From Pseudomonas sp. URMO17WK12:I11 (GTDB taxonomy: Bacteria > Pseudomonadota > Gammaproteobacteria > Pseudomonadales > Pseudomonadaceae), in contig NZ_VEDF01000015.1 of NCBI RefSeq assembly GCF_007677725.1, positions 1 to 64,000 of the forward strand: a DNA stretch of 64,000 bases, written 5' to 3'. How positions within the stretch are numbered: the first letter of the stretch is position 1; every line of letters begins with the position of its first letter. The notes under the pieces are model-generated. The model worked only from the letters and a program-made list of their open reading frames with translations, was not told where the DNA came from and did not search any database. The translations under genes and the position numbers were made by a program. Shown piece by piece: positions 26,523 to 36,269 of the stretch.

Positions 26523-28298
26523 ATGGCGATGGAAGTACCTTTCATACCGCTCCTGGACTTGGCCACGGAGTCTGTCGAAGTCGATAGCGTGGGGCCTCAA
26601 GGGCTGGAGACTTATCTGCCTATCCCAGGCTTCAGCCCAGGTGACTTCGCTCACATTAATTGGCGCAGCCGTATGGCCAGCGGAGCACCTCTGGATATCG
26701 TTGACCGCGTAAGAATTTTTGAGACGGACGATGAAGGGCGCGCCCTTTACGTTATCTCTCAGGCCGATATGCAGGCACTCGACGGTGGCGATGTGTTCTT
26801 CTCCTACCATGTCGACACGGCCGACGGGTCAGCGGGTGAAGAGTCGCTGCGCCTGCATTTCCATGTCAGCCGGCCGATGGGCGGCGCGTTGCCACTGGGC
26901 GTCGCACAAGTCATGGAGTGCCATGATCGGATCATCGATATAGAAGACGTCGAAGGCGCCGGCGCATTGGTGGTCACGCCCCCTTACCAGTCCATGGCCT
27001 TGGGGGATGTGCTGGAGTTGAGTTGGACGGGCTATTTTGACGATGACTTTAGTCTTGGCCCAGTCACCCAGGAAATCACCCTCGTGGACGAGGCCCAGCT
27101 TGGCAGGCCGCTGCAGTGGACGTTGGACTACTCGAATATCGCCCTGTACGTGGATGGCTATGCAGATCTCGAGTACAGCATTACCTATGCCAACGGCGAG
27201 ATCACCGCGTCTCCCCGCCAGCGTTTTCATATCAAGCAAGGCGAACCGTCCGGCCTGCCTCGCCTGGCCTCGCCCCGCATTCCTGGAGAAACCAGTCATG
27301 CGGTGAACCCTGTTGCCTACCCCAACGGTATCGAGATCGAAATTCCTGCCTACGCAGGCCTGCGTACCGGTGATCAGGTTGTGCTCTACATCACCGGTTC
27401 AACACCGGTGGTGCATGCCCTGCGCACAGACTTGAGCACGGTAGACAGCGGCTACATGGCGCTGTTGGATACTCAGTGGATCACCAACAAGGCCAACATT
27501 GGCAAACGCTTCGACCTGAGTTACCAGTTCAGCCACGCCGGCGCCGCCATGCACTCGATGCCGCTGTCGGTGACGCTGCGCAGCCCGCTCAGCCTGCCAT
27601 GGCCGACCATCAAGGACGCCGTGCCCGAAGGCGGAGACGAGGACAATCAGGCGACTGTCCAACCGTCTCAGCTCACAGGTGGCGCTCAGGTTCGCATACC
27701 CGATACCGCAGAGCTTGGCGGCGGCAAGGTCAAGGTGCACTGGGAAGGCCATCCCGGTTCTGGAAACGTGGTCGTGGACGAACCGATGGCAGGCCAGGAA
27801 CGGGTGTTCCTGGTACCCCGCGAGGCTGTGCCGGCGAACATAGGTAAACGGCTCGATGTGCGCTATAGCGTCACCCTGGGAGGTGAGCAGCCCGAGTTTT
27901 CAGAAGCCTTCGACCTGAAGATCGCTGATTACGCCGCGAATCGCTTCAGCCCCATCCAGGGAACGCAAGTCAGCGACAATAAGTTGTCGCTCAGATTACT
28001 GAATTATAACAATGCGCACTTCACCCTGTCGCAATGGCCGTTCATGGCGCAGGGGGATTGGCTGGAGATCAAAGTCGTCGGTTTGGGCAATAAAGTTGAG
28101 TTTATGCGCGAGGCCAAGGCAGGCAGTGCAATCACCGAGCAAGAGTTTCGCAACGGTAAAGTGGACGCTTATTTAAGCTATCCGTTCGTCTCGCAATTAC
28201 CGCTTTATCAAACCTTCAGTGTGCAAGTGCGCATCAGCTTCGATCAAGGCGTTTCATTTAAAGTCTATAAACCTGTGGAAATTACCTTAGTTAATTGA
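26523..28298 (+). CDS. Ig-like repeat protein 3 of the Rhs-associated family
   Basis: The 591-residue protein is first in the rightward unit and has a good ribosome binding site (ggagga). It consists of beta-rich Ig-like modules with GDxLELSW, GDQVVLYI and GGKVKVHWEG strands and a recurrent closing pattern (ANIGKRFDLSYQF, ANIGKRLDVRYSV). The last module (FTLSQWPFMAQGDWLEI...VQVRISFD) matches the end of the protein at 15538, so the three Ig-like proteins are one family. No signal peptide is present. The next gene begins 26 bp downstream. A function as adaptor or surface-binding partner is inference. Confidence 0.7.
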   Translation: MAMEVPFIPLLDLATESVEVDSVGPQGLETYLPIPGFSPGDFAHINWRSRMASGAPLDIVDRVRIFETDDEGRALYVISQADMQALDGGDVFFSYHVDTADGSAGEESLRLHFHVSRPMGGALPLGVAQVMECHDRIIDIEDVEGAGALVVTPPYQSMALGDVLELSWTGYFDDDFSLGPVTQEITLVDEAQLGRPLQWTLDYSNIALYVDGYADLEYSITYANGEITASPRQRFHIKQGEPSGLPRLASPRIPGETSHAVNPVAYPNGIEIEIPAYAGLRTGDQVVLYITGSTPVVHALRTDLSTVDSGYMALLDTQWITNKANIGKRFDLSYQFSHAGAAMHSMPLSVTLRSPLSLPWPTIKDAVPEGGDEDNQATVQPSQLTGGAQVRIPDTAELGGGKVKVHWEGHPGSGNVVVDEPMAGQERVFLVPREAVPANIGKRLDVRYSVTLGGEQPEFSEAFDLKIADYAANRFSPIQGTQVSDNKLSLRLLNYNNAHFTLSQWPFMAQGDWLEIKVVGLGNKVEFMREAKAGSAITEQEFRNGKVDAYLSYPFVSQLPLYQTFSVQVRISFDQGVSFKVYKPVEITLVN

Positions 28299-28324
28299 GC
28301 CCTGTGCTCTCGGCGAGGTTGGTC

Positions 28325-30916
28325 ATGTCTGAACTCACTCAGGAAAATTTACTGAACTGGTTGCGTAGTCGAAGCCGTCTATTGGGATGGGACGGTATTG
28401 TGGCGATGGACCGCGGTAAGATCAACGGCGTCCTGTCACAGGAATATATCGAACGATTCAATACCCAGGCGTATCTGGAGCCGGTAAGTGGTGATATTAA
28501 TCTCGGCCCCTCTGCCAAGGTTTTCATTCATGACTTCACGCTCGATCGGCCGAGGCTCTCGTTCGAAAATGCCGATTTGAACGACTCCAAGGCGCGCTTG
28601 CGCATGGCGGTGATCGGCGGCAATCAAGTGAACTTGCGCAAGGATGTCGACCACTGGTATCCGCAACGGCTAGACCGAATCGGCCCGCTGACCGGCCCGC
28701 AATTATTGCTGAACCTGCGCTTGCCGGATGTGCCCGGTAGCGTTTCAGGCAGTGGGGCGATCCTGCTTGACTTGAGCAGGAGTGATGACTTCAGCCTGAC
28801 CTTCTCCGACCAGCAGGACGAACGTGAGCTGGGCGGTAATTTTTTCAAGGAACTGTTCAATCGATTACCGCCAGAGCAGCGAGTATGGTCGCTGGGGCAA
28901 GTCGAGGCGAGCAGCAACGATCACATCCAGGCTGAAGCCTTCAGGCTGAGAACCCAAGCCAAGCCTTGGCCCAAGAATGTGCCGGCACCCCTGATCGGTA
29001 GCGACGTCGAGGGCGATGGGGCGCTGCTGGTGTTCATCCGTATGCGCGGTGGGCGTGACGGCAGTTTGCCGGACGCCAACTCGGATTTTCGCTACCTGAT
29101 CGTGGATGACCGCAGCGAGGGATCTTCTGCGACTGCCTTGTACGACAGCGGTCGCCTGCTGATGGTGCAACTGATCGGCAGGTTGTCGAAGGTTTTCATC
29201 GACCTGGGTTTCCGTTTGAACGCCAACAGCAACGGTAACTACATCAGCGCGACCGCCCAGCACGGCCATTACTATTCGCCACCCCAACGATTCAGCCTCG
29301 AAAAGCCCCTGTGGTGGGTGACGTGGGAGGAGCCTCACCCGAATCCAGAAGTCGAGCCTTTCTTTACCTACTATGTCGACCTGTTGGCGGAGACCGAGGG
29401 CAACGGCATGGTGCCAATCGCCTCAGGGTTCGGCATCAATATCCGCAACCGGAAGACTGTGGAAATTCGCCTGGCCTTCATGGTCACCCAATTGGTCGAG
29501 ATGATCGACTACTGGGACGATAAGGGTTTGTTCAGCAAATCCGATTTCAAAGACTGGAATGTCAATGAGGTCGCGTCGCCAATCGCCGTAGAAATCGACT
29601 ACAGAATCGTCGATAGGGCGGGTGGTGTGCTCGAGCTCGAGCGGTTCACCGTCAATGGTATCGACGCCAGTGTGGACTTCAGCGCTTCTTCATTCGAACA
29701 GGCCAGCGAAACCCTGCGCCAGTACGGTAGCGGTTTGCAAAACGAAATGGAGGACCAGAAAAAATTCTGGTATGCGCTGGTGGTCGCCGGCCTCGCTCAA
29801 ACGGTCTTGAACACCATCAGCACCATGCAGTACGAATCGTTTGCCGGTCCGCTACGCGAGGCCTTGGCCAAAGACTTGCCAGTTTCCGATGTGGTCGAGC
29901 CCTTGGTCAAAGAAACCATTCGCCTCGCCTTCGGCCAGTCCATCCACAGCGATGAGGTACGCATCCCCAACGATATCGTGGCGTTCGGCCAGGTCAAGCC
30001 CGATAGCGGTCGTTTTCTGGTCACCCCCCTGGAGCCTGTGATCAGTGCGGGCGGTACCCAGCGATTTGCCGTCGAGCCAGCCGATGCCGAAGTGACGTGG
30101 AGTGTCGAGCCCCTGCAGGGCTTTGCCAGTTCGGTCGAGCGCATCGATGACGATGGTCTTTATCACGCCCCTGGTGCTGAAGAGTTTCAAGGCAGCTTCC
30201 TGCGTAGACGGGTGATCGCGACCCACAAGTACTCGGGCGAGCGCAGCATGGCGCTGGTCACCATCATGCAAAACAGCATCGACCTCAGCCCACTGGTGGA
30301 AATCTGCGCGCCCAATGCCGAAGTCACGCTCAAAGGTGGAAGCCCGGGTGTGGGTGAACTGCAATGGTCGTTCATCACCACCAAGCCGGGTGGCCGCTTG
30401 CTCACGACCACTGGGGCCCAGGTCACCTACAAGGCGAGCCCTGAGCAAACCGGCAAGGCCTACAGCATCGATGAAGTGCAGGTGCGCAATGGCAGCAGTG
30501 GCGAATCACGCAGTGTTTGCCTGATCACCCGCATGGCGAAAAAGAAGCCGATGCCTATCACGCTGGAAGAATACGGCACCGAGGCGGGCAAGGACTGGGT
30601 GCGCCTGGCGCTGAGGGTCAATGGCCAGATTCAGGAAAACGTGCAATGGAAAGTGCTGAACGGCCCGGGTGACTTCATCGGTGGCGTGTACCAGGCCAAC
30701 CCCGACAGTGACGCGCGCTTCGCCGTGGTCGAGGGTCGGGTCGAGCAAAAGCCCTGGGGCTGGATGGAAGGTTTCATCATCTTGCCATTGCCGCTGGAAA
30801 GCGCCACGTCGACGTACCAGGTGCTTGCCAGCGACGCCAGCCGCGCCAACGCGAGGTCCGCACGCAGCGCCACGGCCTGGCCAGTGCAGATCACCCAGCT
30901 TGCCAGCGAATCTTGA
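28325..30916 (+). CDS. P47/OrfX-like TULIP protein A with C-terminal Ig-like region
   Basis: The first 150 residues have the pattern I associate with the TULIP-fold P47/OrfX proteins of botulinum neurotoxin clusters: LGWDGIVAMDRGKINGVLSQEY near residue 20, then PRLSFENADLNDSKARLRM and DGALLVFIRMR. Residues from about 552 to the end form Ig-like modules (FLVTP...VTWSVEP...GLYHAP, then WGWMEGFIILPL) shared with proteins B and C. The 863-residue protein has no signal peptide. The ATG at 28325 is used; an in-frame GTG 10 codons earlier overlaps the preceding gene. TULIP proteins bind lipids in some cases. The role here and the family call rest on motif memory and need a profile search. Confidence 0.6.
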   Translation: MSELTQENLLNWLRSRSRLLGWDGIVAMDRGKINGVLSQEYIERFNTQAYLEPVSGDINLGPSAKVFIHDFTLDRPRLSFENADLNDSKARLRMAVIGGNQVNLRKDVDHWYPQRLDRIGPLTGPQLLLNLRLPDVPGSVSGSGAILLDLSRSDDFSLTFSDQQDERELGGNFFKELFNRLPPEQRVWSLGQVEASSNDHIQAEAFRLRTQAKPWPKNVPAPLIGSDVEGDGALLVFIRMRGGRDGSLPDANSDFRYLIVDDRSEGSSATALYDSGRLLMVQLIGRLSKVFIDLGFRLNANSNGNYISATAQHGHYYSPPQRFSLEKPLWWVTWEEPHPNPEVEPFFTYYVDLLAETEGNGMVPIASGFGINIRNRKTVEIRLAFMVTQLVEMIDYWDDKGLFSKSDFKDWNVNEVASPIAVEIDYRIVDRAGGVLELERFTVNGIDASVDFSASSFEQASETLRQYGSGLQNEMEDQKKFWYALVVAGLAQTVLNTISTMQYESFAGPLREALAKDLPVSDVVEPLVKETIRLAFGQSIHSDEVRIPNDIVAFGQVKPDSGRFLVTPLEPVISAGGTQRFAVEPADAEVTWSVEPLQGFASSVERIDDDGLYHAPGAEEFQGSFLRRRVIATHKYSGERSMALVTIMQNSIDLSPLVEICAPNAEVTLKGGSPGVGELQWSFITTKPGGRLLTTTGAQVTYKASPEQTGKAYSIDEVQVRNGSSGESRSVCLITRMAKKKPMPITLEEYGTEAGKDWVRLALRVNGQIQENVQWKVLNGPGDFIGGVYQANPDSDARFAVVEGRVEQKPWGWMEGFIILPLPLESATSTYQVLASDASRANARSARSATAWPVQITQLASES

Positions 30917-30928
30917 GGAGCGAACACC

Positions 30929-33154
30929 ATGGCGGATAACTCACTTGGATCATTGCTCGATGCAATGAAAGTCAACGAACGCTTACACCAACTTGACCTG
31001 GTGGTCGCCGTGCCTCCCGAGCGTGTCGATGCACTGATCGCGCAGGCTCACGTCGCCCAGCTTGGCCAGGGCGGAGGTATCTCGGTCGATGGCGAGATCA
31101 AGATCCGCAATACCACGCTGACCCATACGCTGCGTGGCTACTATCTTGGCGCGCCAACCGTTGACCTGGGCGAGGCGTACTACGATACGCCGCAGGTTCG
31201 GCAGCAACAGAGTGTGGAGGGCGGTACGCAGGTCATCAGTGACGATTATGATGGTGTGCTCGGCCTGTATGCCCACGATGCACTCAACAGCTTGCAGCTA
31301 CGTCAGCGGACGCGTTTCGACAGCGATGCGTTGCGCGTAAGCCTGGATATCAAAGAGGGCGAGAGCGACAGCATGGAGCTCGACCTGGGCACTGACATGC
31401 AATTGCGTCTGGCCGGTGGCGCATTCATGAAGAACGTGCTGAAGGGGCTGGACAAGGAGCAGGGCAAGTACGCGCTTTTGGGGTTTGCCGAGCAGGCGAC
31501 TCGCAACCCCTATCTCAAGGTTGACACGCTGGGCGTGCGAACCCACCGCAGCGCCGACGACCAGCAAGGCGCACTGATGATCTTCGCGGGTTTGGAAAAG
31601 GGCACGCCTGTGGTGTACCCCCCAAAAGGCGCAATTCCGTTCCTGTTGCCCGATGAAATGGCCGAGCAGGCGCCGGTTTCCATGACGCTTTCCAGCCAGC
31701 TGCTGCACCGGGCGGCGTTTGCCCACGGCCTTGAGGGCATGCTGCAAGGCGGTGGTTTTACGTACCAAAATAATGCCGTTGGCGGTCTGCGCCAAGTCAC
31801 CGCGACCAAGGGCGCCTTGGCGTCACCGGCCATCGAGTACAACGGCGTGAAGTATGCCTTCAAGGCCGATGCCTTCAACCTTGAGGCCTCGCACGGGACG
31901 GTGCCGCTGCGTGCCGAGTTCGATGCCGACCAGGCACATTTGCGCTGGCAGGCGCAATGCAAAGTGCCGTTCTATTACAGGCCACTCACCGGTGGCGGTT
32001 GGCAACTGCTCAATGGTGATTTCGCTTTCCAGCTGTCGCACCGCTTCAACCTGTTCAAGCCCTTCGCTGAAGAAGCTGAGGACAGCCTGCTCATGGGCCA
32101 GGTGTTCTGGCCCTGGGCTGACGAGCCTGAGGTAAGCACGGTAGGCGGGGTCGCCAGTCAGTTGCCGGATGAACTTCAGCAGGAGCTGGAAACATTCGTT
32201 GCGCTGCTGCTCAAGCGCTCGCTGCTGGAGGGCTTGTCGCACAACTTGAGTGCGTTGATCCCTGAACAGGTGCTGGCCGGTTTCAGTCCCGCCAAGGGTA
32301 GCGTGCCGGCGATGCGCCATAGCGAAATGCCGCACGGTATGGTCTTGTTCGGCGATCTGGGCTGCGGCGCGGACATGCGCATCACCGACCAAGGTCTGCG
32401 CCTGGCGGCCAACGGCAAACATACCTTTGAGGTTCAGCCCGCGACGGCAGGGGTAACCTGGAGCTTGGCATCCGTGGCTGGCAACCCTGGCGCGATCGGG
32501 TCGATCGACCCGCGCAGCGGTGAATACCTTGCACCGCCGGCACATGCCCTGGAAGGCCGCCAGGCCCGCGTGCTGGTGATCGCCAGCAAAGGCACCCAGC
32601 GCAGCATGGTGCAGCTCACCGTATTGCCGCAGAGCCTGACGGTCAACCCGTTGATCTACGTCTGCGCGCCGGGCGACGAGCTGACCTTCGCAGCCGGCAG
32701 CCTGGGCGCAGCGCCAGTCTGGAGCATCCTCGACCAGCCCGCCAGCGGGCATTTGCAACCAAGCGCAGAGGGTACCCGCTGCCTGTACCGGGCGAGGGAG
32801 GCGGAGGTCGAAGGGACGTACGTGCTCGATCAGATTGAGGTACGTGAACCCCACAGCGGTTGCACGCGTACCGTGCATGTACTGGTCAAGCATGTGGTAC
32901 CTGCGCTGCTGATCGAAGCCACCCCAGGCGCTGGCGGTTTACAGATGACGGCCTACTTCAACGGCGAGCCCCTGGGGGAGGAGTTTGGCCTGCAATGGGC
33001 ACTGCCCTTAGGAGGGCCGGGCACGCTGGATGAGAGTGGTTGGTATCAGCCTGTCGAAAACCCAGAGCAGCATTACGTGTTAGTCACGGCCTCGATCGAA
33101 TCACCCTGGGGCATGCTCGAAGGGCACCTGATACAGCCGCTCGCAGGGCTGTAG
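30929..33154 (+). CDS. P47/OrfX-like protein B (divergent N-terminus, shared C-terminal Ig-like region)
   Basis: The 741-residue protein begins 12 bp after gene A, with GAGGAG as ribosome binding site. Its C-terminal 270 residues (from about 472) are clearly homologous to protein A: VTWSLASVAG, GSIDPRSGEYLAPP, and the ending WGMLEGHLIQPL against WGWMEGFIILPL. The N-terminal 470 residues are beta-rich and lack the GWD motif but keep a similar opening (LDLVVAVPPERVDALIAQ) and a GALMIFAGLEKG strand, so a diverged TULIP-like domain is plausible. No signal peptide is present. The conserved pairing with A and C suggests a multi-protein complex. Confidence 0.55.
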   Translation: MADNSLGSLLDAMKVNERLHQLDLVVAVPPERVDALIAQAHVAQLGQGGGISVDGEIKIRNTTLTHTLRGYYLGAPTVDLGEAYYDTPQVRQQQSVEGGTQVISDDYDGVLGLYAHDALNSLQLRQRTRFDSDALRVSLDIKEGESDSMELDLGTDMQLRLAGGAFMKNVLKGLDKEQGKYALLGFAEQATRNPYLKVDTLGVRTHRSADDQQGALMIFAGLEKGTPVVYPPKGAIPFLLPDEMAEQAPVSMTLSSQLLHRAAFAHGLEGMLQGGGFTYQNNAVGGLRQVTATKGALASPAIEYNGVKYAFKADAFNLEASHGTVPLRAEFDADQAHLRWQAQCKVPFYYRPLTGGGWQLLNGDFAFQLSHRFNLFKPFAEEAEDSLLMGQVFWPWADEPEVSTVGGVASQLPDELQQELETFVALLLKRSLLEGLSHNLSALIPEQVLAGFSPAKGSVPAMRHSEMPHGMVLFGDLGCGADMRITDQGLRLAANGKHTFEVQPATAGVTWSLASVAGNPGAIGSIDPRSGEYLAPPAHALEGRQARVLVIASKGTQRSMVQLTVLPQSLTVNPLIYVCAPGDELTFAAGSLGAAPVWSILDQPASGHLQPSAEGTRCLYRAREAEVEGTYVLDQIEVREPHSGCTRTVHVLVKHVVPALLIEATPGAGGLQMTAYFNGEPLGEEFGLQWALPLGGPGTLDESGWYQPVENPEQHYVLVTASIESPWGMLEGHLIQPLAGL

Positions 33155-33200
33155 GCCACATTTTCCAGCGATACCTATTTTTCATCGCGAGGATGAATCA

Positions 33201-36200
33201 ATGTCTAATTCATTGGAACAAGTCCTGTCCGTCATGAAGCAGGGCAGGGCCACCCTTGGCTGGAGTGCAGTGGCGATCTATAGCCGCGAACGCCTGAACC
33301 GTCTGCTGCAACAACAGTATAACGAGCGTTTGCACGAGCTACGTTACCTGCCGCCGTTCACCACTGAACTTGCCACGGCCAGTGAAATGCTTGCAGCGCG
33401 CATGGCGCGACAGCAGCCTCAGGTGATCAACGCGGTGCAGGCGCAGCAAGTTGAGCAAAGCAAGTTGCGATTGACCGTGGATATCGACACCGTCGGTGCA
33501 CAGCCCACTGCTCGGGCCAGTCAGGCTGGGGCCAGTGTGAAACTGCAGGCCATCGAGTTCGGCACCCCGGTACTGTCGTTCAGCAATGCGTCTGTGAGTA
33601 ACTCCAGGGCTCGTCTGAGCATGAATATCGTCGGCGGTTCCTGCACCGCAGGTTCTCGCGCCGACAGCCGCATGTTCTCGGTATTTACCTTGAACGAGGC
33701 CATGGGCTACTCACTGGAGATGGATATTGACCTGGCGCTGGTACGCGGCTCGGTCGACCACACGGGGCGGGTGACGCTCGATCTATCCAGGGGCAGCAAG
33801 TTCAGCTGCAGCCTGTTCGCTGAGGATGCACAACTCAATGTTGCGCTGCTCAAGGCTTTGCAGGCGTGGTTCAGTCAGATGCCCAGCAGCCGTAGCCGAT
33901 TCGAACTCGGTGTACTGGACCTCGACGGCCATAGCCCGCTGAAGCCTCAGGAATTCATCATTCGTACCCAGGCTGCACCGGGTGCGGGCCTGCGCAATGC
34001 GCAGAACTACGGTGACGGTGCCGTGCTGGTGTTCATCCGGGTGCAAGCTGACGCCGCTAATGGTGGGTCACCCTCACCCAATTACCCTTACCTGTTGCCC
34101 GATGGGAATTACTCCGCCACTGTCGTGCTGGCCAAGCGTCATCTCGATTATGCAACCGAGGAGCGCCTGGTACTGCTCAACAGCCTGCTGTTTCCTGCCG
34201 ACTATGAGTTCATCGAGCGGTCGCGCTACACCCCTCACGACTTGGCGATTTTCGGCAACATCAACCCGCAGCGTACGCGCTTTACCGTAGAGCCGAACGG
34301 GCAGGTGATCGGTGCCGATGAAAAACTGCAGTTCAAGCTGCTCGATGGAGAGGGTAGAGAGGTCTCGGCCCATCGCTGGCGAGCGGTTGGACTCAAGAGC
34401 CACACGGCGGCCAGCCAAGGCGTGATCAGCCCTAATGGCCTGTATAGAGCAGCAAGCCACGAAAACCTTGGGCATGAAGTTCTGCCCGTGGTGGTTACCG
34501 CCGAATATGACGAAGCCGGCGAGACCTACCGGGCTTCGGCGCGGCTGCTGGTTTCGTTCGAGCGCCTGCAGATGATGCCGCGCGTGATCAGCCTGCCGCC
34601 AGAGCGCGAGCAGGTGCCTCTGTCGGCATGGGGGGCTGGGAATAAGGTGCAGTGGCAGCTCGATGGCGTGGTGGCAGGCGCACTGACCGTGATCGATGAC
34701 CAGTCAGCCGCTTTCCAGCCAGATGCCGAACGGCGTAAACGCACCTTGTTGGCCCAGCATGTGGTTGCCAAGGACGGTGACGAGGGGGCGGCCGCATTGC
34801 TCATGGTCAACGCCCAGCAGTTGCTGGGGGTAGAGCCCAATTTCGTGCCCCGCCTGAAAAGCACCACCAGCTATCAACTTGGCCTGAGCGGCACGATGTT
34901 GCCGAACATGCGCCGGCGCTGGCGAGTGCTGTCAGGCCCGGGCGAGGTCGATCAGCACGGGCGCTTCACCGCTTCAGCTGAACGCACCACGCGGACCAGC
35001 GCGGTGGTCTGTGAAGCGGTGCATAACGGGGTCATCTTTGCCACGGATTACAGCCTTGTGGAGCAATCGGAGCTTGTGCCTGAAAAGACCTGGCAGTCGC
35101 TCGCCAAGCATGGCATCACCGTTCCCGGAGGCGCTGATATGGGGAGCAAGGGCTCGCTGTATGGCAATGGCTTCCAGCAGATGCCGGTAAAAATCACTGT
35201 GCAGACGTCTCGAGTCGATGGCGAGTACTTTCCGCTGAGTGTCAACGAGCTGGCCAGTATCGTCATCGCCGACAGGGTGAATAAGCAAAACGTCGAAATG
35301 ATGCCGGAAACCAGCGAAGGGCTGGAGGATGGAGTGGTGGGCGGGGTGGCATGGGCACTGCGCGCTACAGCCAACAAATTTCAATCGAGTGTTGGCGCTC
35401 TGGCTGAGGCAGCGCAGGAAGACATCCTGGCAGATGAGCAATTTCAGGCGTTTTATCTGCATGGCCGCTCCCGCTCGAGCCAAGTACGCGAATTTGTGAC
35501 ATCGCTGCAAAAGGACAGCGGCGAGTGGTTTTCCAGTGATGAGAAAACTGGACTCGATAGCAAGATTGAAGTCATTACGCGAGAAGTTCCGTCATTCAGC
35601 GACAGCGATTATCGCTTCATTGGCTATCGGGTGGATGGCGGCGGCCAGGGCGAGGAAGTGCCGGCGAGGCCGGACGATGACGAATTCTACTTGCATCCCA
35701 AAACAGTGGATTATTGGAAGCTGCAATACCCTGGCTCACCCTTCATGTCGTGCGAGGTGGTTTCGGATTCTGTCGACGACCCGACGCCAGCGCTGAGTAC
35801 GCTGGCCTGGGAGAGCGAGCACGACTATGAAGAATATTGCAGTTATACCGGTTTTATTTTCGAAGCACCGGGCGCTGCACGTCAGCAGAACATTGCATTC
35901 CACGGGCAATTAAGTAAAGCCCTGGGTGTGCAATCGTCACTGCTGGCGGGTATTCGCGTTAACCGCAATGTTTATTCCCCCGGTTCATTGGTCATAAGCA
36001 ATCACCGTACTGACAATATTTCTTTCGCTAAAAGCGATCCGAAGACCCGTGAAAAGTTGAAGGACGGCATTCAATTGGCGCTTCGCGACAAGTTAGGAAA
36101 TCCACACTACCTGCGCGTCTCCTACTTGTCCGAAAGCACCGTAGGCCACCGCAACCATTTGCGCCATGTGGCGACTCCAGCGGCGTACCTGCGCGCCTGG

Positions 36201-36269
36201 GCAGAGCCCGAGCGTTCCGATCAAGACCAAGAGCAACTTGGAGGTACCGATCATGAAACGAATCAATAA
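33201..36269 (+). CDS. P47/OrfX-like TULIP protein C with long unique C-terminal extension
   Basis: The 1022-residue protein is the closest relative of A: LGWSAVAIYSRERLNRLLQQQY (residues 19-40), PVLSFSNASVSNSRARLSM (about 123-141) and DGAVLVFIRVQ (about 272-282) align with the same blocks of A. The Ig-like part starts near residue 349 (FGNINPQRTRFTVEP). From about residue 640 to the end is an extension absent from A and B, with no recognised domain, where an effector activity could lie. GCGAGGA precedes the ATG. The 3' end overlaps the next gene by 17 bp, so the unit is translationally coupled. Confidence 0.6.
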   Translation: MSNSLEQVLSVMKQGRATLGWSAVAIYSRERLNRLLQQQYNERLHELRYLPPFTTELATASEMLAARMARQQPQVINAVQAQQVEQSKLRLTVDIDTVGAQPTARASQAGASVKLQAIEFGTPVLSFSNASVSNSRARLSMNIVGGSCTAGSRADSRMFSVFTLNEAMGYSLEMDIDLALVRGSVDHTGRVTLDLSRGSKFSCSLFAEDAQLNVALLKALQAWFSQMPSSRSRFELGVLDLDGHSPLKPQEFIIRTQAAPGAGLRNAQNYGDGAVLVFIRVQADAANGGSPSPNYPYLLPDGNYSATVVLAKRHLDYATEERLVLLNSLLFPADYEFIERSRYTPHDLAIFGNINPQRTRFTVEPNGQVIGADEKLQFKLLDGEGREVSAHRWRAVGLKSHTAASQGVISPNGLYRAASHENLGHEVLPVVVTAEYDEAGETYRASARLLVSFERLQMMPRVISLPPEREQVPLSAWGAGNKVQWQLDGVVAGALTVIDDQSAAFQPDAERRKRTLLAQHVVAKDGDEGAAALLMVNAQQLLGVEPNFVPRLKSTTSYQLGLSGTMLPNMRRRWRVLSGPGEVDQHGRFTASAERTTRTSAVVCEAVHNGVIFATDYSLVEQSELVPEKTWQSLAKHGITVPGGADMGSKGSLYGNGFQQMPVKITVQTSRVDGEYFPLSVNELASIVIADRVNKQNVEMMPETSEGLEDGVVGGVAWALRATANKFQSSVGALAEAAQEDILADEQFQAFYLHGRSRSSQVREFVTSLQKDSGEWFSSDEKTGLDSKIEVITREVPSFSDSDYRFIGYRVDGGGQGEEVPARPDDDEFYLHPKTVDYWKLQYPGSPFMSCEVVSDSVDDPTPALSTLAWESEHDYEEYCSYTGFIFEAPGAARQQNIAFHGQLSKALGVQSSLLAGIRVNRNVYSPGSLVISNHRTDNISFAKSDPKTREKLKDGIQLALRDKLGNPHYLRVSYLSESTVGHRNHLRHVATPAAYLRAWAEPERSDQDQEQLGGTDHETNQ

